Shown: piece after piece, positions 24,403 to 37,089 of the stretch
How the letters are laid out: every line of letters begins with the position of its first letter
Position numbering within the stretch: position 1 is the stretch's first letter
Assembly: GCA_921293015.1 (NCBI GenBank)
Contig: OV121091.1
Coordinates: 40,780,839-40,844,838, forward strand
Direction: 5' to 3'
Length of the DNA: 64,000 nt
Source: Phorcus lineatus
Lineage: Eukaryota; Mollusca; Gastropoda; Trochida; Trochidae
The notes under the pieces: generated by a model
Told to the model about the DNA's origin: nothing
Database searches by the model: none
The model's input: only the letters and a program-made list of their open reading frames with translations
Program-made: the position numbers and the translations under genes

Positions 24403-24600
24403 TTCGTCAGCACAACGGGGACCGGAATCATAACACGGTACAAGACCCTGCCACCTTCTCACCACATAGACCCAAATTAAAAACAAACGGACATTTTACG
24501 ACATTCATGCAGACCCGTCATGATGGACCAGTTTCCATGGTAACGGATAATACAACACAAACTACACCCAAACCGGGAACCCCAAAAGCCAGGCAAATTG
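24403..24600 (+). CDS. Internal coding exon, Thr/Pro/Gln-rich linker after the RING finger
   Basis: The acceptor TTTTTGTTACAG ends at 24402 and a perfect GTAAGT donor starts at 24601. The exon is 198 nt and phase 1-1: the single base left by the RING exon (A) joins TT here to make an Ile codon, and the frame then stays open to a final G. The 65 whole codons encode a hydrophilic, low-complexity segment rich in His, Asn, Thr, Pro and Lys, with PKPGTPKAR near the end. No domain, signal peptide or membrane segment is visible, so it is probably a disordered linker. The reading frame stays open upstream to 24255, but that part is AT-rich and lies before the acceptor, so I treat it as intron. Support comes from splice signals, phase match and composition rather than recognised homology. 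Confidence 0.78.
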
Positions 24601-27600
24601 GTAAGTGCTGTTAATGTTCTGCACACACCCAACCATATATCCCATCATGAGATTATTGCAGTCACTGATTATATACATCCCTCTGAAAAGCTGGTTCCCC
24701 CAGATCTATTTGATACTTGTGCATATCTTCAGACACAAACAGTTATTCAAAGTACAAACATCATTGCGTTTGTGTTCTTATTGTCATAGGAGTACATATG
24801 TGGTTGGGAGCACCGATCGGGCCTATTATAGGCAAATTTTGTGTTTATGTTATGTTACTTGATAGATATCCATGTGAACCAGGCATTAATGATCTGGTGA
24901 AAGGGAAGTTATATGTACAATGAGATATTTTTAGTGAAAACTGTTAAACAAATAAGGAAAACATATGAATGGAAAACTGTGCAGAATCCTTCATCAGGAT
25001 CATATTTGCCACCATCAAAACTTTTTATTTGAATAATAGCCACTTATGTTAACATTGATAATTATCAAATTGTTATTTCTTGCACATTAAAAATTCAACT
25101 ACAACAATTCAGTGCATTTTTAAATTTTAGTTAAAATTATAACTCCTTAAAATTTTAAACGATAACAATTTTTCTTCCCGGTTGAATTATTCTCTCAGGT
25201 AGATAAACGCTATTTATAAGTTTAGCCAAAGTTTTCCTGGTCCATTGAAAGTAAGTTCGATTTCTTGTGCACAGCAGAAAGAATTGGAAATGATTCAAGT
25301 GAAACCTTGGACTGTGGAGTCTTTCATTATGTTCACAATAATTCCTGTGCATTGTTGTTTAGCTCCATGTGCCTTCTTCCCAACAATAGTTGAGATGTTT
25401 GAAGAATGTGCATAGCTTTCAGTGGGGCCTACTTGTTCAGTTGGCTGTTTATGAGAGCATTTCAAGATATTGTCAAAACTGGGCATAATTTGTTTACCCC
25501 CACGATGTCATTATAGTTAAGTTTTTCCTGTAATTGCCTTAAGCAAATATTTGTTTGATGAAATTGCTGCACAGGAGAAGTAATTGTCACTTTTATGATG
25601 ACGGGGACACAGAATATTCTGTTATAGGTTACCCAATACACCCAGTGTGGCAGTCAATTACTTTAAGTTAACAGTTTGTGTTGTAATGTTGGTTACTTTT
25701 TGTTTTGTTTGCTTTTGCCTCAGTTTAAGACTTGCAGAAAGGTTTTTGGCCATCAAAGTATTTGATGCCACATTGATTAAGATGTACAATTCTCATGTTT
25801 GAGAGTATAGTAGCAAACTTTAAAGGTATGTAAATATCAAAATCAAAATCAAAATTGCTTATGCTGCAGTGCTTCACCAAAAACCAAAGACGCTCATGTA
25901 AACCATGTACAATGTATGGATTTATTGTGATTCAAATTACCACATTGTTTTATGTCAGATGTTTTACAGATGCTTGAAGCCCAGGCATGTTCTGTTGTAA
26001 GATATGAAGCTCATGCAAATCTACTCTGGGTAAAGAAACTTACCAATTTTCAAATGAAACAATTGTTTCAGGTAGATTGACATCTAATGTCCACAATTTG
26101 ATATACATTCCATTCACAAAGCTGTCAGGCAGTTACAGCGTTATCTTATTTGATTCATGAGGAATATAACAGATTCCACAAACACCAAGCTGTCAGCTAT
26201 TCACACATCACCGTTATCTTTGTTGATTGGCAATCTCTATCTGGAGGAAACTTGTAGATTTGTTAAGTGAATGTACAGTAAGCTAGGTGTGTGGCAAGTG
26301 TTAGTACTGGGAGATGTATCGAGGACACTTCAGTACTAGAGTGTTATCAGCCGAGATAATACAGGGAAGACTTTACTTAATTCATCCATGTCTGGAAACA
26401 AGTATAGCTCCAGCCTGCAACAACCAGGGAAGGTAACTGTTTAAGAAATGAAAAATTAATTGGTCTTGAAATTTAATCAGGAAACAAAGCATTTGCACTC
26501 TTGGTCCCTTGTGTCATGCAAAATTATTGCATTGGTAATTTCATTTGATTCACTAAGTTATCTTTTCATTTAAGAAAAAAGGTACATGTTAAAAAAGTGG
26601 AAATGGAATAAGATCAGACACTCAGTTAAATACCTGGCTATTTCCTATTTTAAATAGGTCTTTATTTTAGGAAATACGGTACATTGAAAGTCAATAGTTC
26701 GAGTGGATCTTGATCTTCAACAGAACTTAGAGAACATGTCAAGGGAGATAACCCTCAGCATGTTTTGCTCTTTACAGCTTAATTAATTGTTCCTCAGAGA
26801 TAATTCAGTTATTTAGGGAAATGTCTTTGAGAGAAATTCTGCCTGGTTGAATTCCACAATGTACTTCTGCACCTAGTGACATTGTCGATTTTTCTGTCAC
26901 AATTAATGGTTTTCTCATTTAATGAAAGTGAATTTCTGAAATTAACTTTGTCAGTTTAAATTCTATATCTCAAGTAGCATGCAATGTTGGGAAATATTTT
27001 ATCAATGAATTTGGAAAAGAAAGCCTGATATAGCTAATGGCTGAAACACTGCCTAGGCGGCGCCTAACAGCGACTCACTGATATTCATTTTCAAATGAAC
27101 TTTTGTAGAACTTGAGTTAAAAAAGAAAGAAATAACATAAAAATTCAGAAACTTCTTAAAGCCCAATAAGCCTTTTTTCATGTTACAAGATACCAGATAT
27201 AGTGATGCTATTAGACAAATATGCCAAATCAGCACAATCTCCCGTAAGTGACAGCAGAAATCTTTATTGATTGGTCAGCAATTGGGTCATATGCAGATAA
27301 TTGACCAATTATTCGGCCAAGCTTGAGCTTGAGTTCCTATCGATAAGTGAACCTCCATACACTGTGTTAGATTAGCCTAACAGTTCTCATAAACATTAGC
27401 AAGTTTCTTAGTATCTTCTTATTTGAGACCGAATTGACACTGATTTAGATCTCTCTACTATTTTGGTGGTAAATCAATTCAAGTTTTATTGAGATTTATC
27501 TCCCACACACAATAAATCCTTGTTCAATTCTTAAATCTTTATTAAAAATACTTGTATCCTAAAAATAACTGTTTTTCTAAGGTATAATTAAAAAATAGTT

Positions 27601-29897
27601 GATTTCAAAATAAAAAGATTTTTAAAAAGAAAAAGATTGCATGGTATTTCCTCTTAATCCACGATTTAGATTTCTTGTCCTGAGAGATAGAATATCTAGA
27701 CTTTCCCACATTAATTTTGCAAATTTTGAGGTCAAATGTCTTATAAGCCGAATTTCTTCATTTTGAAAATAAAAACTCTAAGTAATCCTGACCTCCTACC
27801 TCAGCTTTCAACCTGTCACGTCCTCTAAGAAGATTAAAAGTGACACTTTCAAGGCCCCACTCAAAGTATTTTACAGGTGTCGGCTGAATGTTTTTGCTTT
27901 TGTAGAGTGTTAAACAGCTGTTATTATTCCAATCAGCTGTCACAGCTATGAATTAATAAGAAGGGGCTGATTGAGATGCTAATTCTTCATCAATCACTTA
28001 GTTCTTTTGTCAAACTGTCAGTTTTAATACTTGCTTTCAGGACTGCATTTAAGTGAATTAATTAAATGATAGTAATTTGAGTTGTGATTATGATATAGTA
28101 TTTATCAATAATTGATCATTTGTATAATTCATGTTCAATATAAGGTCAGCTCTTGTCTTATGTGAGTTTTATGGTCTGATGTATTTTTTTTTTTTGGTTT
28201 GTATCATTATTCTTCAATAAATCCTAAACAAACTAAGATCTAAAAATTTTATCAAGAATTAAAACTTTTGTTTGTTTCCAACTTTGTCAATAAATGATTA
28301 TTTGGGTGTGGGTTAAAACCAAAGACGGATTCCCAGTGTCAGGTTATTGATCAAATTAAATCCACAACACCTAGCCCTGCTTCAGTATAACACGGACTCA
28401 ACTCCCTGTTTGTTTGTAAACAATGTCCAGCAGGCCTCTCGAAGTACGCTTTATACAAAACCCAAATTACTGGCAACCGGGCTACCTGTCCACAATAGTT
28501 TTCTTATCCCTTGTGGGACACCCAATTGAAATTCTAGCCTTGCTTTGAAGTGGACTCGCTATCCAGCATGCCTTCTCTATAGCATTCATCGAGTCCCCAA
28601 GCCCGCCTTATAATGAGGAAGCTTTTGTGTGTCATCCATGCGCCAGTTAACCCTAGGTCACATGACTCGCCAGCGAAAAATATCTGAATTATTCTGTGAA
28701 TATTTATCGCACAATAATGCGATGAACTGACATGGGTAGATAGAGTGTGATGTTACAACTGGCTGTGTGCATTTTTGTAAATATATGACTCGCTTGAGTG
28801 ACTTATTTTGAAAAAGTGAAGTGTGTTTTAGTGGTATGGGCAAGGGAGGGTTAACATGAGTGTTTTCTGGGTGAGTGTGACTGAAGGATGTGGATCAAAG
28901 CACACAGGAGAACAACCAGGGACAAGAACAACCAGCTTTTTCTACCAGCTTTTTTAAGCTGGGAAGATTTTATGTGACAGAGATCTCCCTATCTGCCTGT
29001 ATTTTTGTGACCTGGCTGCACTTTCACCAGGATACTTTTTATGGAAGGAAAGCGAGGACAGTAATTGAAGAGGAATATTGAGCTAGTGGATGAGGATCAA
29101 CGCTGTTACGTATGTGCGATGTATATGAAGGGAGATGGCACTGGAGGTTGGACACAACCCTGTCAGCCTTTTGTGTTGTGTTGATGCATTGATTTGATGT
29201 CAGATTCTGGCTATTTGTGGCTATCAGTCCTGGGGATCACAGCGACCCAACCCAGGTCAGTTCAATCTGACAAGTGAACTGTTGATGTTAAAGAATAAGC
29301 CGCCCACGGTCTCTATTCAACCTTATGGAAGAAATTACCTTTATTCATCATGTACAACCAGCTCTCTCCAACTTCAATGAAGAATAAACCTTGTATTGTG
29401 AAAATTGATTTGTAAAGTGTTCAACAAGGACAATGTATTAATTTATTTTTGTTTGGGCAGGATCTAATAGCTTGACTGTTTAATGGCTGTTAAGGAAAGT
29501 CGATTTATGGGGACAGGAAATTGAGCACAGATTTATTAATCTGGACTTGAGACTGTAATAGACGTTTGAGCATACCCGTTGGCTCTGGCTTTGTAGTCGT
29601 ACAACATCAGTGTGTGTGTGACTACAATTAGCTTCAACTGCAACAAGCTGCAGTTGGGAAAAAGTGCAGCTAGTTATTTCACAGTTCATTCACCTAGAGT
29701 GTTGTGTTGATCAGCAGGACTGACATATGATTATGCTTCCTCAACAAACACATTGACCTATATCCATTGATAACAGTTGGCGATGATGCTGTTGAACAGT
29801 GATGTTGATGCCATATTAATGCTGCTGATCGTGATTTAATCAATCCTAAAGGATCTCTTGGACAGAGTCAGACTCTCTGTGTGTCTACCAGGGAGTG
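24601..29897. other. Intron segment, nothing recognised
   Basis: AT-rich. It holds an AAGGGAGATAACCCTC motif at 26741-26756, otherwise short meaningless frames. Confidence 0.55.
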
Positions 29898-30000
29898 CTG
29901 TCTCTCCGTTAGACATCTGTCTCTCTACAGTTGGACTTACAGACAGGTGTGTGTCTCTTGGAAATCGCCGTCTCTCCAGTAGGCCTCTGTCTCTCTACAG
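29898..30000. repeat. Pair of ~33-bp CTGTCTCTCC repeats, offset 70 bp
   Basis: Positions 29898-29930 and 29968-30000 share the pattern (C)TGTCTCTCC...TAG(A/G)C...CTGTCTCTCTACAG with few mismatches. Partial copies of TCTCTGTGTGTCT lie around. The array is pyrimidine-rich and degenerate. Confidence 0.65.
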
Positions 30001-31950
30001 TCTGATTCACACAGAGCAGGTTGTCTATGTCAGGGACATCTTGGGAAAATAGGTCCATTGTAAAGAGAACCTGATTATTATATACTAGCTTTTGATCTAC
30101 CTTCTGCCCAGATCTACACAGTGTGTGACAGCCAAGTTTGGTTTGTTTTACTGATCAAAGCCAGGGAGTGTTGGTCCAATCTTTTCATCAATACTCTGTG
30201 TCGGTCTAAGCAGGGAAAATTAGTTTGTGAACTTTTGCCACTTCCTCCCTAAGTTCCATCCAGGCTTTGTACATGATGAACCATACAGCCTATATAATAG
30301 CCAGTCCATGCACTGCAAGTGTGCTGTAGGCCATGCCCTGTAGTCAGATGATCCATACCGAACAGTCTGTAACTAGACCGTGCTCTGACTGCTATGTATG
30401 CACTGCCATGCTCCTAGCACCTATGAATGAAGGGAGCTGACACTTAATCACCTGAATCATGTTACTGGATGTATTACATGCTTATTGCATTAATACGGAA
30501 ATATTTCCCTAAGAGCAGATGAGTATGGACTCGTGTTAGCGACATGGTTGCTATTGATTGGGTTAATTATTTAATGACAGTTTTGTCTAAACAGCTCTGA
30601 CTTCTCTGGTTATGGTGTAGCTTGGCCAGCATGTGCTTGGACTGATTTGAATGTTCCATTAATCGGTGGTGCCATGCCAGCCGGCAGCTAATCAATCATT
30701 GTCCCAGAGCGCTAGAATGTCATAATATCCCAGCAGAAGCAGGATATGTACCGTTATAACTGACCGGAAGCTCTTGTGCTGCACATGTTGAGGTTTTGTC
30801 AGAAAGATATGTCCAGTGCTGGATCTCCTCCCGACCTGTTGCTGGATCAAAACATTACTGGAATATTGGATGTGTTGATTATTTGACAGATCATGAATTT
30901 TCACCCTGGAAGTGATGTCAATCTAATGAAAGTGATGTTACTCTTTCCTTGATGTGTTCACCCAAAACAATAGAGTTGGCAAAGAATAGATATATGAGTA
31001 ACATTGAGTAACATCCCCTCCCAGAATTAGAATGGACAGTGACCAAGCTAAAAAGCTGACAGAGGAGAGAGCACGGCTCATTGTCTGAAAGTTGGTCTGT
31101 GATCAGCTGTCAGTCTATCAGTCCTTACAGGGACAGCAGTGGCTTCTGTGACAGCAGAGTAACTACATCGTGTACAACCTACAGACAGACAACATGCTCC
31201 CAGCTTGAGGTGTCTTACACAGGGATTAGTGGAGTAGCATAGAGCAAGGGGAGCGAGGAGTCGCATGGCATGGGAATTAAGTGATACAGGCGAACCACGA
31301 TGAACACGTTTGGTAAGTGATTCACAGTCATGGCGAGGCATGCTCTTTACACAAGTGTTTATTTGACGAAACCTGACAGATATTTGTTGTAGATTCTGTT
31401 TATCAAATAGACTTTGTATATTATGCCAACATCCTTCCATGTAATATTGACCTTTGAATTAGATGCAGTTCCCTGATGTGACTTGATTTGTATGTGATAG
31501 TTCACCCATGACTTTTGCAGCTATTAGGCCAGAGAAACTATTTAGTTGAAAAAAAAGGAAATGCTTTAGACCGCTGTGGTGGAAAGGATATTCCCTAACA
31601 GCTGTTGGGATGATTGGTTCCTCATTTCTCGACCCATTAAACATTTTTTTCTATCACCTGCTTCACCCTTCATCCCTTTTTTTCTAATATTCATCGTGTC
31701 CACTCTTCTACATGCTGTCAATCTTAATTTGATATATTTTCTAACATTCTGGCTGAATCTTGTCTAAAATTGGTGTATGATATTGATATCACATTGCTCA
31801 GAGAGCTGCTCTCTCTATCGTCTTGTCAATGTTGTATATTCATTCCATGAATTCCGTATTACCTTGCTGGCTGTCACTCACATGCAAGATGCATACCATA
31901 CAGTACTGCCAATAAGGATCATCATATTTTGCACTACCCAATACTCCCAC
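30001..31950. other. Intron segment, nothing recognised
   Basis: Moderately GC-richer than neighbours. A 120-codon minus-strand frame at 31078-31440 is unrecognised and lacks convincing splice signals. Confidence 0.5.
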
Positions 31951-32220
31951 CACACTATACCAAACCATACCAAACCATACCACACTATACCAGGCTCTAC
32001 CACTCTATACCACACTATACCAAACCATACCAAACCATACCACGCTATACCAGGCTCTACCACTCTATACCACACTATACCAAACCATACCAAACCATAC
32101 CATGCTATACCAGGCTATACCACTCTATACCACTCTATACCACACTATAGCATGCTATCCCACACCATAACACTGTATACCACTCTAAACCACACTATAT
32201 CACCCAATACCACACTATAC
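31951..32220. repeat. 10-bp minisatellite with 60-bp higher-order unit, 27 decamers
   Basis: The decamer is CACACTATAC with variants CAAACCATAC, CAGGCTCTAC and CACTCTATAC. From 31981 six decamers form a 60-bp super-unit; the first two (31981-32040, 32041-32100) differ only at the fourth base, a third (32101) is partly changed, and the last units are degenerate. A 10-bp period reads through all three frames, so the long open frames on both strands here are artefacts. Confidence 0.95.
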
Positions 32221-32756
32221 CACAGCACCCATTCCTCTTTCCTCTCCCTAGTTATTTTACCCTGGTCCTTTGCGAGGCAGAGAGATGCCCAAAGCACCAA
32301 ACACCTTGCCCAACATTACTCCACTTTTTATTTCTTCTCTCTTACCCTTACCCACACAGGACCCACTCTAATATCCTCCTCTTCCCTCCTCACCTCCCCC
32401 CCTCAGTCCCTCCCCATACACTTAGACCCACCATCTGGTTCATGCCTGGTCTGCTCTTACTTCCTGTTGCATTCTCAGCTGATGGAGGTGGTCCTAGTTT
32501 GAAGACTGGTGAATGAATAGAAACACTGTAAACATGTGAGAGACAGGCAGATGAGAGAGGTGGAAGAGTATTGAAACTAAAGAGGTGTGATAGTTTAGAG
32601 AGATGTAGAGAAACATTGAAAAGAGGACACAAAGTAATCGAAAGATTCTTTAAAAGAAGCTAAGATGTAGTCTCTGATGTGATTTTTTTGTCATGACATA
32701 AAAAAAGCAAGTCTGTGAGAACTTGTTAGTTGAGATTATGTGTAAAGCTATTGTGT

Positions 32757-32836
32757 GAGTGAGAAAGGTCAGATGTTTAGAGAGGGAGAGAGACAGAGAG
32801 ACAGACAGAGGTATAGAGAGAGACAGAGTGAGATAG
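32757..32836. repeat. GA-rich simple repeat
   Basis: GAGAGGGAGAGAGACAGAGAG and related (GA)n/(GACA)n runs on the + strand. A purine-rich stretch of similar type is already evident from about 32535. Confidence 0.85.
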
Positions 32837-35800
32837 AATTGATGGCTGATCAACCACCCACTGCCCCAGTAAACTGAGTAGGATTCACGAACACTAGACA
32901 AACACTGGACAAACATTAGACAAACAACACATTTAGTTGCTGATTTAAAGAGCAAGGACCTCAACAATCTCTAAACTGTGATAGATGGCTCTGTAGGATC
33001 AGCTAAGTTTGGTTTGAGATGAGTTTGAATCTTCTGGTTCAGTGCGCTGATCAGCTCCAGGTATTGAATCCTATATTTTGTCATGAGACTAGAAGATTTT
33101 GTTTTTTGTTGCTTTGGTTTTTGTTTTTATATAAGGATCAACTTTAGAAAGTCTTTTCATTTTGAAGTTTCTAATTAACAAGAACCAAATTTGTAGTAAA
33201 AGCTTTCAAGCTATCTAATAGACCTGTACACAAGTTACATGTTAAGTTCTTCTTGTTTTTGTAAGTTCTACCAAAATAAAGAAATGGAAGTGTTTAAGAG
33301 TTTTCCTCATTTACCTCACTTATGATTCTTATCTTGTCCTAAAAGCAACAGTTAAAATAAACAGCCTTGAGGGTACATGTTGGTTCACACCAACAGCCCC
33401 AGTTCCTAATCAGGCGACTGTAATTGTCTGGGATATTTGTGGCCCGCGCTAATAGGTTCCTTCGAACTGCCTTTCAGTATAGTTATCACATGGTTACATC
33501 TCGCGCAGCATGAACGTGATGTGAACCGTTAATCCACTCCGCAGCTAGCGCCTTCACTGTTTTATATACATCGACCAGTCGCCATTATAACCTATTGATC
33601 ACCATTGTTTGACAATGATGGGCCTAGTTTTACTTTTACATAGAAGTCACGTCAGGCAGAAGGGGCATGATTGCTTGTGTGTCAATGTTTAGGTGTAATA
33701 ACGGCCCTGAATGTTCAGTAACATGGGCGATATTGATTGGTTCTCTATGGTAAGAACTACATTGTGGCACAATGTATCAAAGTAAGAGGTTATGTCTATA
33801 GTGATTATGCTTTATTGTTACAGCGTGTTGTATGGTAGAGATGAGAGAGTGTATGTCCACATTGATAGATGTCTAACTCTTGTAACTCAGTCTGCAGCTA
33901 GAAGAGATGATTGATTATCAAATATGAAATATGATTACAAAAATGGTAATCTCTACAACAAACCATTATTTCCTATTTCATTTAATGACCAGTTCTTACC
34001 ATTTCGATATGATGAAATTATGATATAAGGACTCTTTTAGTACTTTAGAATTATATGTATTGTGCAGATGAATATATATCATGCTGTTATACTGATAACT
34101 CGACATGTAACACAATCCTTGAAATGGCAGTCACGATAGCTGGAATAATGCCTGCCTATAACTATTTACATCATCACATTACAAAATCTGCAAATTTGAT
34201 ATAGCCGTTTCATCTAGCAGGCATATAAACACAATGTTTCCTTAAATCACTATTTTCTTTACAAGAAATTCGATACTCTTCAAGATCTCCAAGCCACATG
34301 TACTACAAAAGCTCTCAGCTCTTTCATACCAAATAATAGGACATATTATCTAAGCTTGGGAACAAAAATTTGTTATTCTGAAGAAGCCATTTGGACGGCT
34401 TGGAGTATGTAATTGAATCCTATGAGGATTTTCCCCCCCTGCTTGTGAGTTGGAGTATCTCCTTCTAGGTCCTCAAGACTTCCTTACTTCAAACGGACAG
34501 TTCATTCTTTGGTTTCAATAAATCCATGCAGCTATTTTGGCTTCATCCATATCATTCTGTGGGCGGGGGATGAAAGAGAGAGGATTTGTATGTAGTCGCG
34601 GCCTCATTACGGATATCACAACACTGCCTTGATGCAATCTGGGCTTGCATCATGCGACCCATTATAGGAATTTCATCAATGCTTTTATAGAAATAATTGA
34701 CTCTTTAGGTTGCCTGCCACAAGACCAGCTTTTAGTCGATAAGATACTGGTATAGTAAAACAATATATCTCTCCCTACTGCATGAAATAATGCTTTTATT
34801 CTTATTTTACAATTTATCTATTATTATCCATTTATTTGATCATGTTCATCCGTACCATCAAATGTACCATTTATCAAATGAAAATACCTAAAATATTTCT
34901 GTCCTTTGTCATTATATGCCCACATCAGAGTCACATAGCATCTTTTGGTACAGAGGAAGTCATCCAACAAAGCATTGTCTGGTTACATAACATTCTAGTT
35001 CCTTGATTGTTCAAGGTTATTGGTAATACTGCATTACATTCACTAGTCCAAACAAATGGTAACAGTTTCAGAGTAACCAATGTGGGTTGGTTTTTGTCCA
35101 AGTAATCAAGGGCTGTAGTGGAGGTTTTCCTCTGTAAAGATTGTCAAACCAAGAGAAGCCTCTTCATCAGGTCCATCTACCTTCTTTTATAAGATAATTT
35201 TGTTAGTTATATCTATGTGACCATTAGTTTTCCCCATGCAGGACCCCAAAGCAAATTGTCTTCTGAGATAAATGCATGTGCAATATCAAATAGGTGCAGA
35301 GGAACATACTGAGATGGAGTGTTCAATGATGTTCTTGTTCTTCAGGCAAAATGGTAGTTACTAGAATCCAGTAGAGATAGAACCAAGACAGCAGTCCCCA
35401 GACATGACACTGGTCTGGAGGACCTGAATAAAATCTTTGCTGCAGATGCAGCAGTATATTGTGAGACCCAAGGGAGGGTGAGGTATATTTAAGAGCTGGT
35501 AATGCTTTATTGCTTGAGATGTGTGGAGACCACTTGAAGAGGTCCCATTGCTAAAGACCTTGTTAGTTGATTGCTGAAATAAATCTTTAGGCCCAACTGA
35601 GCTGTTGGTGTAGATGCCTGTCTTCCCTATGTGCAAGATTGGATATGATGACCCTGTAGTGCCTCATAGACTCTTGTAACTGGTTGGGGGAATATGTGGC
35701 AGACTGTTGTATGGTGAAACTATACACTTGAACAAGTCATAACCTTGACATAAACCTGTGAAAAACCTCTGTCAAAATTCTTCATAGGAGAATGTTTTAA

Positions 35801-36579
35801 AAGACATTTTTGCATAGAGAGGAAGTGTTACTTAATGAAACAAAGAAGAACATTGTTATGAAATTTTGATAAAATTGAAATGATCATAATATTTACAGTT
35901 TTGCAGAATGACCTGACAGCTCAATGAATGAATATCACAAAATTCATATACATTAGGTTACCTACAAGTCATAAAACCTATAGGCATATTTCTGAAAGCA
36001 AAATCCTATATTCCTGTTCACACAACAGATCTGCAGTCAGAACACCTATATGCACCAACATCCCTCGTGCCCACCATGATACAAGGTTTAACTATAGTGC
36101 AGATCTCTGCCCTATATCACATTGACTCCCATTCATTTAATTGGCATATCATATTTAACGAGGTAAAAGCATTAATGTGTATGTTTTGCTGTGTAGGCAA
36201 GTTTAGTTCTCCAATGACTGATCCCCTGTAGTACACAATCAGCTTAGTCTCTGCTTCCCAGGCTATCCCATCCCTTGTTCTCGTGTCACTTACATAGGGT
36301 ATTAGGGCAGCCAGGGATATGTGTCATTGTAGCTCTTGGATCCAATATTGGCAGAACTATTCTACATAATATTGGACATCACCTATTGTCAGTGTATGAA
36401 ATAAGCTTGTCCGCCAGGCATGAACCTGGTTACTTTTGGTCTTTTTTTATTTATAATTTTACCATTTGGGATGGCTATTTGTCAAACTTATTTCATGCAC
36501 TGCTTATTGTATCTGCTCAGATGATATATTCTGTATCGTTCTAGAATATGTGGCTTTTAAAATTTTATTTTGATTTTGA
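32837..36579. other. Intron segment, mostly nothing; one CpG-rich patch
   Basis: Apart from 33400-33600, and a GTGGGCGGGGG box near 34559, I see no structure before the TTAA element. Confidence 0.5.
33400..33600. promoter_or_regulatory. CpG-richer patch in the long intron, candidate regulatory element
   Basis: Within otherwise CpG-poor DNA this patch has many CpGs (GGCCCGCGCTAATAGG, TCTCGCGCAGC, GCAGCTAGCGCC) and a TTAATCC homeodomain-type core. It has no repeat signature and no open frame of note. A regulatory role is only an inference from composition. Confidence 0.25.
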
Positions 36580-37089
36580 TTAACCCTCAAGCCGCGGTTT
36601 ACGGAATGGTCCGGGATGAAATTAAACTACGCCGCAGTTAGCCTTGGCGAACCCCGGAAGCCGGACTTATAATCTGACGCATTTACTAATTAACGCAATT
36701 GTACCATGTAGCGGATCCCGGAAAAAAATTGCACGGCAGTCGTGTCGGTTGAACGCGTGTATTTTCGTTCCGGCTTTCGCTAAGCTGCCGATTTTTTCCC
36801 CGTTGTTGTTCTAAAGAATGGGGGCATATTTTCCGAAAGTTTTATAGATATTGGTTATGTTTATCGTACCGAAAATATGCATTACAAACGCTCAATTTTC
36901 CCCCACTACCCGCCGGGCTTGCTATAGCCCTGGGGCTTATTGCTCCCCTCGCGCACGAGCTTATCGAGCTGCGCACGTTATTGTTTGCTCAGGCGTGCGC
37001 ACTCACAACAAAAGCACACCTTGCTTTCGCACGCCCTATGATCTAAACCCTTGGGCGGATTTCAATACAGGTGGGATCATTTGAAAGAG

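Noticed and set aside
31078..31440. 120-codon minus-strand open frame
   Set aside because: No family recognised and no supporting splice or promoter signals. This length is expected by chance in a slightly GC-richer stretch.
31777..32502. 241-codon + strand open frame, with shorter frames on both strands
   Set aside because: Its centre is the 10-bp minisatellite, which stays open in all frames. The rest has no domain or splice support.
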